DNA of 64,000 nt from Astropecten irregularis (GCA_963971285.1 OZ020244.1:1240001-1304000); one strand, 5' to 3'. Counted from the stretch's first letter, positions 35,801 to 45,590 are shown. Made by a program: numbers and translations. The notes: generated from the sequence alone by a model not told the origin.

Positions 35801-38800
35801 ATGGTTTATGATCCAGTCCTCCTGTGGAGACTGTGGTAGTGTGTGGTAAACAGCTAATGTCTTGTATGATAGATACAGAGGATAAGGGTTAATACAAGTT
35901 ATACAATACGTTCAATCTGAATAGTATCTGGTAAACAGACTTCTTCCATTGCATATAAACACCCCAGTTTGAATTTCCCAGACTAAAGACTGTTGCTATA
36001 TCACGTGATTCGGGGCAAGCTTTTGCATAGTAATACCCATCTCTGGAATGGACTGGTTCCTTTGTGCCATTCTTATCCATTATGAATAGTGCATTGGTGC
36101 AAGACGTCTGTTATGCAACTAAGCAAAAGCTTGCCCCGAATCATGTGATATAGCAACAGAGTCTTTAGTCTGGAGAATTCAGGTTTTGATGTTTACGTAC
36201 AGTGAAAGAATACAGTGTACCAGATATTGTTCAATTTTAACTCGTGAAAGGCTTATTAAGTCTGGGAGGGATTTGGTTAAGTTGCTAAGGGACGTTACCT
36301 TTATGCAGTTCCGCAACACCATGGTAACCTCACTATTTGACTTCGCCATGACAACGCCAGGACTATCAAGCAACTTGATGTTTTTGGCGAGTTGAACTTC
36401 TTGCTTGGATCTGAGCAAAGGAAACCATGGCAACAAAACAATGATTTTTCTGTGATTGTATTTTTTCTATCATACTTGTAGTTAGGCATTTATATGCATT
36501 AAAGGTAGTATCATACTTTGGTAAGAAACCAAAACATAAATGTTCACAGATTTACGTATTACTTACAGGGTATGAAGATGGGGGTGGTAGAAACATACCG
36601 TTTAAATGTTTCCGCCTGAAATGCTGTATTCATCCAGAAATTAGTAAAACAACGACCGAAAATCTTTTTGATCTTTTAAAAAATCAAAAATAAAAGAGAA
36701 AAAACTTAAGAAATACTGTGGCCGTTTTTCACTGTTTTCTAAAAAGTGGGCACCGTATGGGACTGAAATTTTCACAGATGACTGTGACTGTATTTTTGCC
36801 CATGAATCTGTATTTCTTTGACGAAAACCAAAGTATATTACCTTTAAGCAGTATGTGTATTGCATAGAGTTAAATAAAAAACTAGAGTGTGCACTCTGCG
36901 CGGGATACACTCAACCATGGCCAGCGCCATTGCCTAAGAAAACCAAACAAGAGAAAATGTGTGCGTCCTGATTCAAATTGTGCGCACACATTCTTACCCT
37001 GGTTCATGCACGCAGCACTGTGCATAAAATACGGGATTATCGTCCGTCGCCTCACGCACAGTTTGCGCAGTCCACCTGAGTAACATCCCGATATTTTGAC
37101 TCTACTGCGCCTGTGAGGTTACACCAGGAAAGATGGCGGTTGCGCATCTACGTCGGAGTGCCGACAACGTAAACGGTGAATACGAAGCGCGCAGTCTAGT
37201 TTTTTGTTTAACTCTATGGTGCATCGTTTCTGCATTTCATCGTCAGATACCAGTTTGGTACAAACACTGGTTGCTATGGGAACTCACTTGGTAATTCCAG
37301 GTTGTGATCCTACACTGCAGACTTTGGCTCTCTTTAAGCTGTTGATTACGCTGCTCTTGCCAACATTAGGAAAACCTGTAAAGAAATTCAACCCATAAAA
37401 TATCAATTTACAAAATGGTTCGTTGAAATGTCACAGGATACATGTTACGTGTATTCAATCGCTGTGACAGCGCATTGCCGCATCTACCTTTGAGCGGTAC
37501 TCCTTAGGTCTTCTAATGGCCATCTCAAAGGCAGCCACGCGACCCATCCCCATCTCAGCAAAATAACCATCCATCTGACGCATTCACATGTCATGCGGAC
37601 GCCCTACCGGGCGAGTCCTACCAGTAGGACTCGCCTTCTCTCATAGAAAAAATTCACCTGGCAGATCGCTCGCAGGGAATCTAGGCACATGACCGTACAG
37701 TCGCATCTGACGCTCACGTATCATGCAGGTAATAGGTCTCATCTGACTCTCGCTGAGTAACCTCTGTCATCCATAAGCTGAAAATATAGGTTGTGGGTTT
37801 TCATTGAAGCTGAAGCTCTGTTTTCTTTTTCAAACCCGAAAATCTTCTTCCGAACCGCAGCCAAAAGTCTCTATTTTGATACCTGTTATTTTAGAATGGA
37901 TTCATGAAATGGAGCCGAAGCTTGAGCCAGAGCCGGAGCCTGAGCCTAAGCCGAGCTTTGAGAAAGACCCCTAAACTCAGTCATCTGTGATTGTCAACTT
38001 ACCCACTATGCCTACAGTGATGGCAGTTTTGATGTCCGCATTCCTGCAATAATTGTTCAGTAGTTTCAACAGTGTGTCCGCTCCTAGACACCGGCTGGAC
38101 TGCAACAAGTCTTTGGTTGACAGCGTTATCGGCACTTTACTCTGCGACTACAAAACAAAACAAAATACAAATAAATTACAATTATTAATTACAATCTAAT
38201 TCCTGACCGCACGCAGTACAATTTGAGCAAGCCTTGAATTTAACGGAGGCCACGGAGGCCATGGCCTTCATTGCCCTGGTTCTTGGCCTTAGTGCCCCTT
38301 CAAATGTTTCCATAGACATTATGATTTTCCAATGGAAGTGCCCCTTGCAATGGAAAAGTGGCCTTGCCCTTTTCAGAACCAAAATCAAAGCCTGTTTGAG
38401 TAACATTAAAGCTATGACAAATGTATTTTATAGTGTTGTCAATGTAAAATAGTAGCCTTTGAGAAAGATCCCGATCTTGCTTAAGACGCGTTTGGTGAAA
38501 ATCGGTCTCAGGACGCGTCATAGCCAAGATCGATCTTACAGCCGGGACTCTTCCTTATGCCTCGGTCACATTTGCTCACATTTGCCGTGGTTGCCGTGGA
38601 TTCTAAAATATCTACGGCCAGTAACAATTATAGGGTCGCTGCGGTATTTCCACGGTCACATACTCTAGCAGTCACATTGTTAAGGTTGCCGCACGGCGTA
38701 TTTTAAATTTATGGGGAGAAAAATCCCGCGTCTGCCGTATGTCCTTTGAAGTGATGATGCACGGTCGCCTTAGGGTGACCCTGCGGCAGACGTCGATTTT

Positions 38801-41800
38801 TGACAAATACCATGTAAGACGAAATTTTGCTGCAATGTGCCCGCAGCATACAATGAGTATGATAATGAGGGGTTTGACATACACTTCAAGATTTCAGTTT
38901 CCCAAGTGTCTATTTGTCACGGCGAACGTATAAATGAAAAGAGTTATAACTCCGCGCTATAATTCTACGGCCACCCCTACGGCCTGTAAATAATAGGTAG
39001 GGAAAGTAAGGCGACCCTGAGGCCGCTGCGATTTTCTGCGGCCGCCGCACGTTTCTCTCGATTTTGGGTACATACGACTGCCGTACGCTAGCCGTATAGC
39101 AAATGTGACCGAGGCATAAGTCAATTAGATCGATCCTAAAATAAGATGAGTTTCGTGAAATCGGGTACTGAATACACATTTGGCAAATTCAATGTTTTTG
39201 GACAGAATACTTACCAGGTTTTGTCTCTGAAGCTGGGTAGATGCCTTGAATGCTACTGTAGGAAACTCATTCCTAAGATGCTTCAACCATTTATCAACAT
39301 TCTCACTTGGTACAAGATCTTCAAAGAATAAAAGATAGAAATAAAAGCAACTATAAATAGTTGCATTGCACAATTGTTCCATGTAACATTGACACTTACT
39401 GGTAGATAGAGCTGCTTAAGCACAAATTTGGTCCATGCTAACCAAAACCAGGGAAACCTGTTGGATCTTTACTGCATGATATTAAACATCAGGGGCAAAT
39501 TTCATAGAGTTGCTTTTAAAAGCAAAAAAAAATCTTAAGCATGAAAAACCTTCCTTGGTCAAACAGGATTACCAACCAATTGTTCATGTGATGTTTACTG
39601 CTTTTAGTACTGCGCATAATATTCACAAGGAGTTTTGGCTGGCATACTGATTTTATTTACCATGGTTGTTGATGCTTAAGTAAATGTTAGTGCTTATAAA
39701 GCAGCTCTATTAAATTGGCCACTGTGCCAAATTTTATGGCTCTGCTTACGGTAAGTGTAGAATTGGCGCTTCAAAAGCAGGACATTCTATGCTTACAAGA
39801 TCCTATTTCACAGATTAGCAAGGAATTTTCAGTTGAAAGGAAAGGGTTATTCATCGGGGATGGATACAGATAAGGAAAAAAAGGTGATCAAAGTCACGCG
39901 ATGTCATGTTGCTGGTAGCGACGTTTCGGCTGATGGTACTGCTAGCCTTCATCAGACAACTGAAGAACTGGATGCTACAGTGTCTGTTATATCCTGTAGG
40001 GCGGGTGTGGACGGGTCACACCAGCGAACGTCGTACGACTCACTCTGCGGTCAGCTGGAGTGGTTCCATCCGTACGACATCCGCTGGAGTGACCCTACCA
40101 AATTCCGCTTATCACAGCACTGTGAATGTGGATCCCGCCCCACAGGATATAATGAACACTGCAGCATCCAGTTCTTCAGGTGCTGATGAAAGCTAGCAGT
40201 TCCAGCAGCCGAAACGTCGCTACCAGCAACACGACATCGCGCATCCCATGACTTCGAATTTTAAGTTGTGCACGTGTGTCGTTCACATGACTCAGGATTT
40301 CTTGTTCACTCGGCAAGCATACAAATGCGATGCTAACCCAATAAGCATTGAGTGAGACTCATAAGCGCAAATTCAACGGTAAGCAGAATAACGAAATTGG
40401 GCTCAGATTAGGCAATGGATTATAAACACATGTCTTTCAATTCGTGGTTCAAACAACATCCTTTGTGTGGACAAACTGTCTAATACTTTGAAGTTCATAA
40501 AATCAGTTTACACAGCATGAAAAGAAATCATTTCCTAATGTTCAGAGAAATTATAACTTACCAATTTTGTTGACCAAAAGGATCAATTTCTTGTTGAGTC
40601 CGGCTGATAGTACAGCTTGTTCTAACTGAGGGCAGCGAGAGCCTAGCGGGTCTCTAGCATCTAGAACCTGTATGACGACATCTGAGGCTTCTAAGACCTT
40701 CTTTAACTCCTTGTAGTAGGTCTTGAGAGATGTCTCTGTGTCTCTGGTATTGTGCTTAGAGGATGAATGTTTAGAGGATCCCTTGCTTTGCTGAAATGAA
40801 TCGGACAAATGCAATTAGTTAGGACAACTTCATACTTTAAGAGAGTGGAGTGCCGTAGCCTAGTGGTCTGGCGTGTCAGTCTCAAGATCTTGTGGTCAAT
40901 CTACAGATTGTGGGTTCAAATCCAGCCATGGGCTAGTAGTGATTGCATCCTTGGGAAAGACGCTTTGTCACATATTGCTCCTCTTCACCCAGGTGTAAAT
41001 GGGTACCTGCGAGGGTAGAGATGGCTTTGTGGTTTGATAAGCCTCTGTGCACGAGGCTGTATACTCCCCAGGGAGCTGAGATTGTTTCAGGAATGTAAAT
41101 GGGCCTGATGACCAGGGATAATAATTGTGAAAAGCGCTGTGATACCACTCTTGTGTGTAAGAGCGCTATATAAATGCTGATATTATTACTAATATTTTAA
41201 GAAAGATTTGAGGCTTTGCATGATGACAATTGGTATGTGAATCGGTTTGCGGAAACACCATGTAAGAATCATTCAGATTTGGACTTCTAATTCATTCGCA
41301 CTTCTCGTAAGGTCTCAATGTTTCGACTAGCCTGCTCTAGTCCTGCTCTGGGCTCGATTTCACAAAGCCCTGCGATCGATCGTAACTCGAGTTACGAAGG
41401 ATAACCCATCGTAGGGGACCTATCCCACGTAGGGCTGCAATGCAACAAAAGTCCTACGATTGATAGTAAGTTACGATGAGTTTGGTGAAATTGACTCCCA
41501 GTCTCCTGATGATGACTAGTTAAACCAAGTTCAGCTGCATTGCTATTGAAGTTGAGATGCGTCTTAACTTTGGTGAAATTGATCCTAGGACGCATCCCAA
41601 CATAGGACGAGTTACCCTTCGTAAGATGCGTCTTCGTGTTTTGTGAAATCGGCCGCTGGCATTACAGCACAAACTGTGGTATGCAGAAGGGCTAGAACTA
41701 GTTCAACCTTGATATCATACATTGTATGTAGATTATAATTCACCTTTTGTTCAAATGCCTTAGCTCTCATCTCAGCATTCTTCTGTAGATCTCCAAGTTT

Positions 41801-44692
41801 CCTCTGTTTCATAACTTCCTTGAAACGTTGATCTTTCTGTCTCTTTTTCTCCTCCTCCTCCTAGAAAAGTTGAAATTCAAGACAATAATGGGTCTGGTTT
41901 AGCGTGAGAACTAAATATGAACTGAAAAACGGCATGTTGATTATATTTGTCCGTCCCTACACGGACCGCCTGAGCCATGCCGAGGACACACCCCCAGCTG
42001 ACCGCAAAGTGAGCTGTACGACGTCCGCTGGAGTGACCCGACCACAGTCCGCTGATCACAGCATTGTGAACCTGAATCCCGACCTACAGGATATAACGGA
42101 CACCGCAGCATCCAGTTCTTCAGTTGTCTGATGAAGGCTAGCAGTTCCAGCAGCCGTAACGTCGCTACTAGCAACACGACATCGTGTGATTTTGATCACC
42201 TTTTTTCTTTAACCCTTCAGTATTGTTTTTTCCCCACTTATTTTTAATTCATCAGCTACATTTCTGTTTTCTTCTAACACTAAATTGTCAGTATCTTAAA
42301 TGATCCTTGGGATAAAGCGGTATATGTTAGCGTTTTCATGGCTTCTGACTGCCAAACGAACAAAGATAATTGACAATTCAAGACAATGCAAACATAGGGC
42401 ATTGTTTGAATCCCGCTTGGATCAATTTTCTTTGTTCACATTTGAATCCATGAACTTACCTTAACTTTACGGTCCTGCGCTTCTTTCAAAATGTGCTGCT
42501 TGAATGGAGCCAGGTTGGGAACGCCGATATCCTTCTTGGGTCGTTGCTTGTTGCCTTTCTTCTTTTCTTCTTTCTTCAACTTGCGTCTGTGTTCCTTGAC
42601 CTGTGGAATATGAAAAACATGTAAAATAAATGTGTTATCTGGTTAAAGCTAGCCCATTTTGAGTGCCGGCTAAATTTACTTATTATGAAGCGTAGCAAGC
42701 GGAGCTCTCGCCCCTCATGGCCGGGGTCCAGGAGATAATACATGGTAGCTAAATGCAAGTCTGTACGTACGTGAGGTAGTCAGCAATATTCTGTTTTGTT
42801 ATCTGGGATCTGGTCAATTTATCTTTACAAATTTGTCTCCAAATCAAAATATTACTGTTCTTTCAGTGAAAAAACACAACATTTATGTTGTAACTTGTGC
42901 ATTTTCTGTGATTGTCAAGATTTTTTGTGCCGGTCGGTAACATGATTTTTCATCTTGAGTGCCGGTCGGAAAGGCTGAGTGCCGGATGTCCCTGAACGGT
43001 GCCGAACACCCCAAATACCCCAGTTTGAATTTTCCAGACTAAAGACTGTTGCTATTTCACATGATTCGGGGCAAAGCTTCTTTGCATGTTAGAACAAAAT
43101 AACATCAACATTTCTAACGAATAAAAGATAACTCTCACCTTCTTCTGGACTTTGTATCGCACCTTAGCAAGGACACGCTTACTCTTCATCTTACCTGAGT
43201 ACAAACAAATCAAACAAAACATATTATGTCAGACTACTACTACTACTGGAAAGCGTCGTGCAACTGCACATGCTGCCTGACGCGACAGATTCCTCCAAAT
43301 AACACGGTCTCGTGTTGCAACCTCTGTCTCTTCTACAGACCAGCCATGATGTCCTAGGGCGACCAGGTTTTCGTTTACCGTGAAATGGTTTCCAGTTGGG
43401 GTGCGATCCATGTCCATGCGTTGAAGATGAACTTGGTATGTCAGACTAAGTACATCATATGGATAGGACAAATCGGTTCAGAAGGTAGGCCTAGAATGAA
43501 GGGTGGCGCTATAGAACGTTATCGCAAATAACGACCGTGGAGAGTTGTGGGATGTACGAGGGTCGAAAGGGCGCCACCACCTGATTACTTTTGGTCAGTT
43601 CTCTTTGTGCACTGTGTCAGGTGAATATGCAGATTGACCATGATATATCCAATAATGCTTTGAGGAAGCGCCCTCTCTTGGTAAAAATGTAGGATTAGAC
43701 CCAGTAACTGGGGTGCCAAATTCCCTTTTTTTAATTTTGGGGTTGACGGTCGGTCTAGCGCCCCAGAGAATCCCATAGGGTTAAACGTTTTGTAAACAGA
43801 AAAAATGTTCTTCATGGTACTAGCGCCGAACATGTCTCCAAATGACAACAGAGAAATCACAAATCAGCTTGAAAATCGCTCCATCTCATCGATTTTTATC
43901 ACAAGGAAAGATTTAAATAAGCTGAGTTTCATCCTGGACATTCGGAGAAGAGATGGAGCGATTTTCAAACCGATCTGTGATGTCTTTGACGTTATTTGGG
44001 GGAATTTTTTTACGCAAGTACCGTTATTAAAGTAGCATTTTTTTTCGTGTACAACCAATTAAGGCTAGTATGGGATTCTCTGGGGTGCTAGACTGACCGT
44101 CAACTCCCAAATTAAAAAAGGGAGTTCAACACCCCAGTTACTGAGTCTTATAAAAATAAGGCAGTGTATATTTTGCCGACACCGGCAATCTTCCTACAAA
44201 CGTTATTATGCCGTTCCCATTGGCATGATTGGCTTATTTACAGTACTAGAACGTACCTCTGGCAAAATAACCTTTAGAGAAAGAAGGCCGGCATGGCCAA
44301 ATGAGAAGAATGCATGACGGTGCCGGAAAAAAACCTGTTACATTTCCTGAAAATAAATGCCGAATAATGCCGAGTGAAATAGTGTGCTTTAGAACTTTAG
44401 ACAGTCCACAAGCATAATTTTCAGACACCCAATTTCCCTAAAAAATCAAAGCCTGCCCTCTTTCCACAAATTTAACCTTGCTAATAATAATGAAGAGAAA
44501 ATCACAACTGGTCAACATATTTTTAGGTGAGTTAGTTTACTAATACTGCATTACTGGACAGTGCAGTGCGTAGAAAAGCTATCTGAAAATAAAAATAATC
44601 CTTGCGGACTAAACTAAAGCACATACCCCGAAATATGGGTTGCTCATTAACGGGTCTCAAGTTTACTTACGTGGTCTTCCCTTTTTCACCAT
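29739..44692 (-). CDS. GNL3L: GNL3L/nucleostemin-type nucleolar GTPase, 12 exons, C-terminus missing
   Basis: Twelve minus-strand exons join with matching phases into 451 codons plus one base. The basic N-terminus ([41 protein letters not shown]) is a nucleolar-targeting-type region. It is followed by [16 protein letters not shown], a charged coiled-coil-like stretch ([15 protein letters not shown]) and a circularly permuted GTPase domain: DARDPLG (G5-star), NKID (G4), GFPNVGKSS (G1), PGITK (G2) and DSPG (G3). Then come [20 protein letters not shown] and [12 protein letters not shown]. The order G4-G1-G2-G3 and these motifs are diagnostic of the YlqF/HSR1 family. [14 protein letters not shown] resembles vertebrate GNL3L more than nucleostemin, and many invertebrates have one gene for both. 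The known role is in nucleolar pre-rRNA processing, ribosome assembly and cell-cycle control. Vertebrate GNL3L continues about 100 residues past this point. No exon completing it was found before the N gap. Confidence 0.95.
29984..31067. repeat. 60-bp minisatellite, about 18 copies, in GNL3L intron 11
   Basis: Exact 60-bp period: CCTGCTAGGATTGAAACATC, AGGCCCTCCTAACTCTGACC, ATTTAGCCTTTGAGAAAGAT. From 30001 to 30600 the units alternate CCCTCCT and CCCTGCT, giving a 120-bp dimer repeated five times. From 30601 on they are all CCCTCCT and more diverged towards the right end. Diverged relatives occur at 4.7, 5.4, 5.8 and 38.46 kb. Confidence 0.98.
31236..31490 (-). mobile_element. Probable tRNA-derived SINE
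   Basis: The reverse strand has GGGAGTCAGGTTTGCTTAGC and a B-box-like GGGTACGAATCC, then a unique body. Only one copy is visible in the window, so the call is tentative. Confidence 0.4.
31659..31801 (-). CDS. GNL3L: GNL3L exon 11
   Basis: Acceptor ATGTAG, donor ACAG/GTCAGT, 143 nt, phases 0 to 2. Encodes [20 protein letters not shown] then [20 protein letters not shown] and DWN(S). This is the conserved lysine-rich segment after the GTPase domain (compare LAKRLGKLKKGG of the family). Confidence 0.97.
31915..34747. repeat. 55-bp minisatellite, about 51 copies, in GNL3L intron 10
   Basis: Unit GACTAGAGCAGGCTAGTTGA, AACGTTGAGACCTTACGAGA, AGTGCAAACGATATA (55 bp). Some units lack two bases (GACTAGCAGG). 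Marker variants (GAAACGATGAG then GAAACGCTGAG) at 32901 and 33394 show a higher-order period of 493 bp (eight 55-mers plus one 53-mer). A single inverted unit lies at 41295-41345, and the flanking GGTTTGCGGAAAC...ATCGTTCG also occurs at 63955. The array therefore grew inside a dispersed element. Confidence 0.98.
34797..35179. mobile_element. 383-bp element with 35-bp perfect terminal inverted repeats
   Basis: 34797-34831 and 35145-35179 are perfect complements over 35 bp (start AGAGCTATATTAAAATTACT). No transposase frame was found, so it is non-autonomous. Its right end is 20 bp from the donor of GNL3L exon 10. Confidence 0.95.
35199..35264 (-). CDS. GNL3L: GNL3L exon 10
   Basis: Acceptor GAACAG, donor CAG/GTAAGT, 66 nt, in phase 0 at both ends. 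Encodes [20 protein letters not shown] plus QQ, the conserved segment following the permuted GTPase core. Confidence 0.95.
35383..35770. mobile_element. Foldback element with arms of about 100 bp
   Basis: Left arm CACTCGAACGTACGAACCGA...GGGAATCCTGTAAA (35391-35482) and right arm (about 35670-35770) are about 85-90 percent complementary. Contains ACGTACGTAC palindromes. No coding frame. Confidence 0.9.
35780..35892. mobile_element. Partial telomere-like-end MITE
   Basis: Shares CCACAGTGTGG, GCATGGTTTATGATCCAGT and GTGTGGTAAACAGCT with 16164-16364. It ends AGAGGATAAGGG followed by TTAA. The left part is deleted up to the CCACAGTGTGG centre. Confidence 0.8.
35967..36182. mobile_element. Foldback element (CAGACTAAAGAC)
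   Basis: Left arm CCAGACTAAAGACTGTTGCT...GGGGCAAGCTT and right arm AAGCTTGCCCCGAATC...GTCTTTAGTCTGG are inverted copies. One unpaired arm of the same family lies at about 43020-43080 in intron 2. Confidence 0.9.
36299..36410 (-). CDS. GNL3L: GNL3L exon 9 (G3 motif)
   Basis: Acceptor TGCTCAG, donor AAAG/GTAACG, 112 nt, phases 2 to 0. Encodes (K)[20 protein letters not shown] and [21 protein letters not shown] is the G3 motif that binds the Mg-gamma-phosphate end. Confidence 0.97.
36499..36846. mobile_element. AGGTA-family MITE, TTAA-flanked
   Basis: TTAA then AGGTAGTATCATACTTTGGT at the left, ACCAAAGTATATTACCT then TTAA at the right. Interior shared with the copies at 28.7, 47.3, 56.4, 57.8, 61.7 and 62.8 kb (GGGCACCGTATGGGACTGAA). 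Confidence 0.9.
37288..37375 (-). CDS. GNL3L: GNL3L exon 8 (G1 P-loop and G2)
   Basis: Acceptor TACAG, donor AA/GTGAGT, 88 nt, phases 1 to 2. Encodes (G)[17 protein letters not shown] and [11 protein letters not shown]. The P-loop glycine codon is split by the intron. PGITK is the G2 switch motif. Confidence 0.98.
37610..37635. repeat. Perfect 11-bp hairpin, 4-nt loop
   Basis: GGCGAGTCCTA, CCAG, TAGGACTCGCC in GNL3L intron 7. No T-tract or RNA context was seen. Confidence 0.8.
38003..38141 (-). CDS. GNL3L: GNL3L exon 7
   Basis: Acceptor GTCGCAG, donor GTGG/GTAAGT, 139 nt, phases 0 to 1. Encodes [20 protein letters not shown], then [14 protein letters not shown] and KTAITVGIV. This is the linker between G4 and G1, ending in the beta strand that leads into the P-loop. 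Confidence 0.96.
38459..39170. mobile_element. Diverged palindromic-type MITE, split by a nested transposon
   Basis: The left piece (TTTGGTGAAAATCGGTCTC...CCAAGATCGATCTTA) and right piece (ATCGATCCTAAAATAAGATG...CGTGAAATCGGG) resemble the ends of the TAACTCGAGTTA family. The 38554-39120 element lies between them. Confidence 0.6.
38554..39120. mobile_element. 567-bp element with 23-bp perfect terminal inverted repeats
   Basis: 38554-38576 (CTTATGCCTCGGTCACATTT plus GCT) is the exact complement of 39098-39120. The interior is GC-richer than the surroundings, with CCGTGG, GCCGCACGGCG and TGCGGCCGCCGCA palindromic patches. No transposase frame. Confidence 0.95.
39215..39318 (-). CDS. GNL3L: GNL3L exon 6 (end of G4)
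   Basis: Acceptor TTTGAAG, donor CTG/GTAAGT, 104 nt, phases 1 to 0. Encodes (D)[18 protein letters not shown] and [16 protein letters not shown]. The Asp of NKID is completed across the exon 5/6 junction. FKASTQ is a strongly conserved family block. Confidence 0.98.
39490..39760. mobile_element. GGCCAATTTCAT-type element, diverged
   Basis: GGGCAAATTTCATAGAGTTGC at the left, and a segment including TTGGCTGGCATACTGATTTT and ATTTACCATGGTTG that matches 60350-60565. Inverted-repeat ends built on AATTTCATAGAGCTGCTTAA. Confidence 0.6.
39898..40240. mobile_element. 343-bp inverted-repeat element carrying hammerhead-like cores
   Basis: The ends GCGATGTCATGTTGCTGGTA and complement of TACCAGCAACACGACATCGC are inverted. 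Each end contains CTGATGA(A)-GGCT...AGCC-GAAAC-GTC on the strand reading outwards (minus 39920-39955; plus 40183-40218, where the stem starts AGCT). A second, partial copy is at 41935-42190. Confidence 0.85.
40562..40790 (-). CDS. GNL3L: GNL3L exon 5 (G5-star and start of G4)
   Basis: Acceptor CATTTCAG, donor ATTG/GTAAGT, 229 nt, phases 0 to 1. Encodes a serine/lysine linker ([20 protein letters not shown]), then [36 protein letters not shown] and LILLVNKI. Permuted GTPases begin with DARDPLG. Confidence 0.99.
40847..41195 (+). mobile_element. Full-length tRNA-derived SINE in GNL3L intron 4
   Basis: A-box region GTGCCGTAGCCTAGTGGTCT, B-box-like GTGGGTTCAAATCC, conserved body (CTTTGTCACATATTGCTCCT, TACTCCCCAGGGAGCTGAG) and 3-prime tail GAGCGCTATATAAATGCTGA followed by TATTATTAC. 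Same family as 12056-12390. The tail resembles the 11.0-kb fragment. Confidence 0.88.
41205..41345. mobile_element. Fragment of the element that bears the 55-bp repeat
   Basis: AGGCTTTGCATGATGACAAT, CGGTTTGCGGAAACACCATG and one inverted 55-bp unit (GGTCTCAATGTTTCGACTAG). It matches the left flank of the 31.9-34.7 kb array and the window end. Confidence 0.8.
41349..41655. mobile_element. Palindromic MITE (TAACTCGAGTTA family) plus a diverged second copy
   Basis: 41349-41501 has ends CTCGATTTCACAAAGCCCT and TTTGGTGAAATTGACTC around CGTAACTCGAGTTACG, a perfect 16-bp palindrome, and CGATCGATCG. 41555-41655 (GCGTCTTAACTTTGGTGAAA) is a diverged relative. Confidence 0.88.
41744..41860 (-). CDS. GNL3L: GNL3L exon 4
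   Basis: Acceptor TTTTCTAG, donor AAAAG/GTGAAT, 117 nt, phase 0 at both ends. Encodes [20 protein letters not shown] and [19 protein letters not shown], a highly charged helical (coiled-coil-like) segment typical of this position. Confidence 0.93.
41935..42190. mobile_element. Partial copy of the 343-bp hammerhead-like element
   Basis: Shares TGACCGCAAAGTGAG-type interior, CCGCAGCATCCAGTTCTTCA and the right end CTGATGAAGGCT...AGCCGTAACGTC (42128-42163). GAAAC is mutated to GTAAC here. The left end is missing. Confidence 0.8.
42460..42600 (-). CDS. GNL3L: GNL3L exon 3
   Basis: Acceptor TCCACAG, donor AAG/GTAAGT, 141 nt, phase 0 at both ends. Encodes [40 protein letters not shown] and [16 protein letters not shown] is the family N-terminal signature after the basic region. 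Confidence 0.98.
43139..43194 (-). CDS. GNL3L: GNL3L exon 2
   Basis: Acceptor ACTCAG, donor AAG/GTGAGA, 56 nt, phases 1 to 0. Encodes (R)[18 protein letters not shown], the basic nucleolar-targeting-type stretch. Confidence 0.93.
43698..44148. mobile_element. Nested long hairpin element in GNL3L intron 1
   Basis: Outer arms GACCCAGTAACTGGGGTGCC... and ...CACCCCAGTTACTGAGTC are inverted over about 88 bp. Inside them is a second pair (CTTGAAAATCGCTCCATCTC and GAGATGGAGCGATTTTCAA). The whole 450 bp could fold into one long hairpin. Confidence 0.92.
44671..44692 (-). CDS. GNL3L: GNL3L exon 1 (start codon)
   Basis: ATG at 44692-44690, context AAAATGG. 22 coding bases (MVKKGRP plus one base), donor CCAC/GTAAGT. 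Without splicing the frame stops after two more codons. The junction codon CGT (Arg) gives RPRKMKSKR. Confidence 0.88.
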
Positions 44693-44950
44693 TTTCCTCT
44701 CTTTTCTCCGCTTAGTTCGATTCAAAGAAGAAGAAAATAAACAATTTCTCGACGAAGTTTCACTCGTGGTCCACGCACGTGTTGTAATGTGTACGTGTAT
44801 CGTATTGGGCAACGGCCGGTGTATGTTTAGATATGTTCTCCCTGTAAATGTATCCGACTGACATATACCCGTATGTGACTGGTCGATGGTACTGTGTTTG
44901 TCCCCCGGACACATTTAGAGGAGAACTAAATGTAATGTAACATTATATAA
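44693..44950 (-). promoter_or_regulatory. Probable GNL3L promoter and 5-prime UTR, with E-box
   Basis: Immediately upstream of the ATG. It contains a canonical CACGTG E-box at 44776-44781, about 85 bp upstream, and a pyrimidine tract TTTTCTTCTTCTTTG closer to the ATG. Vertebrate nucleostemin is a MYC target, so the E-box is suggestive. No TATA box was seen. Confidence 0.45.
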
Positions 44951-45056
44951 CGTGTTTCCCTGGCTGAAGCTAGCAGCATATTGAATAGACTTGTCTCATG
45001 TTGGCTATCGGGGTTGTTTGTAAATGTAGCGCCCTCTGTTGGCCGCTGATGTTTAG

Positions 45057-45182
45057 GGTGCGTTCGTTTAGCTGACACTGAGCAGACCTTACCTGCGAAT
45101 AGGCATGTACATTGCACAAAGCAATCGAGAGGGGACTCACGTGGTTGACTAGTGTCGACTCAAGGGTGCTAAACGAACGCAC
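45057..45182. mobile_element. Short element with 14-15 bp terminal inverted repeats
   Basis: GGTGCGTTCGTTTAGC at the left and GCTAAACGAACGCAC at the right, about 125 bp apart. No coding frame. Confidence 0.75.
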
Positions 45183-45414
45183 TTGTTAAAAATCCAGATT
45201 TGATTGGCACATTACTGACAACTGAGGACGCCCTTTAAAGCGTAATACGGATAATAAGAACAAACAGCCGACTGGGGTAAAGGCTAGTATACATACCTGA
45301 CTGAAGCTAGCCGCATAAACGGATAGTCTTGTTACAAGTCGAATCTCGCCCTTGTTTCAAAGTTGCTTGTAAAAATGAGCGCCCTCTGTTGTCCGCTTAA
45401 TATTACAGTGGCTA

Positions 45415-45590
45415 TTAAAGTACACACAATTTACTACACATGGTTTTTCCCTGTGATATCCTGAATACCACAATACACCACAGTGTGGTTGATACGGTAA
45501 TGCAAAGTTTATGGTCCAGTCCCCCCTGTGGAGACGGTGGTAGTGTGTGGTAAGCAGCTCGTGTCAGCGGGTTAGGGTTAGGATAGTACA
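45415..45590. mobile_element. Telomere-like-end MITE, copy
   Basis: TTAA at the left, then ACCACAATACACCACAGTGT, GTTTATGGTCCAGT, GTGTGGTAAGCAGCT, ending GCGGGTTAGGGTTAGG. The CCCTAACCC start is lost, the GGGTTAGGG end kept. Confidence 0.8.

Noticed and set aside
39833-40186. 117-codon plus-strand frame
   Set aside because: It lies almost wholly inside the 343-bp inverted-repeat element and matches no protein family.
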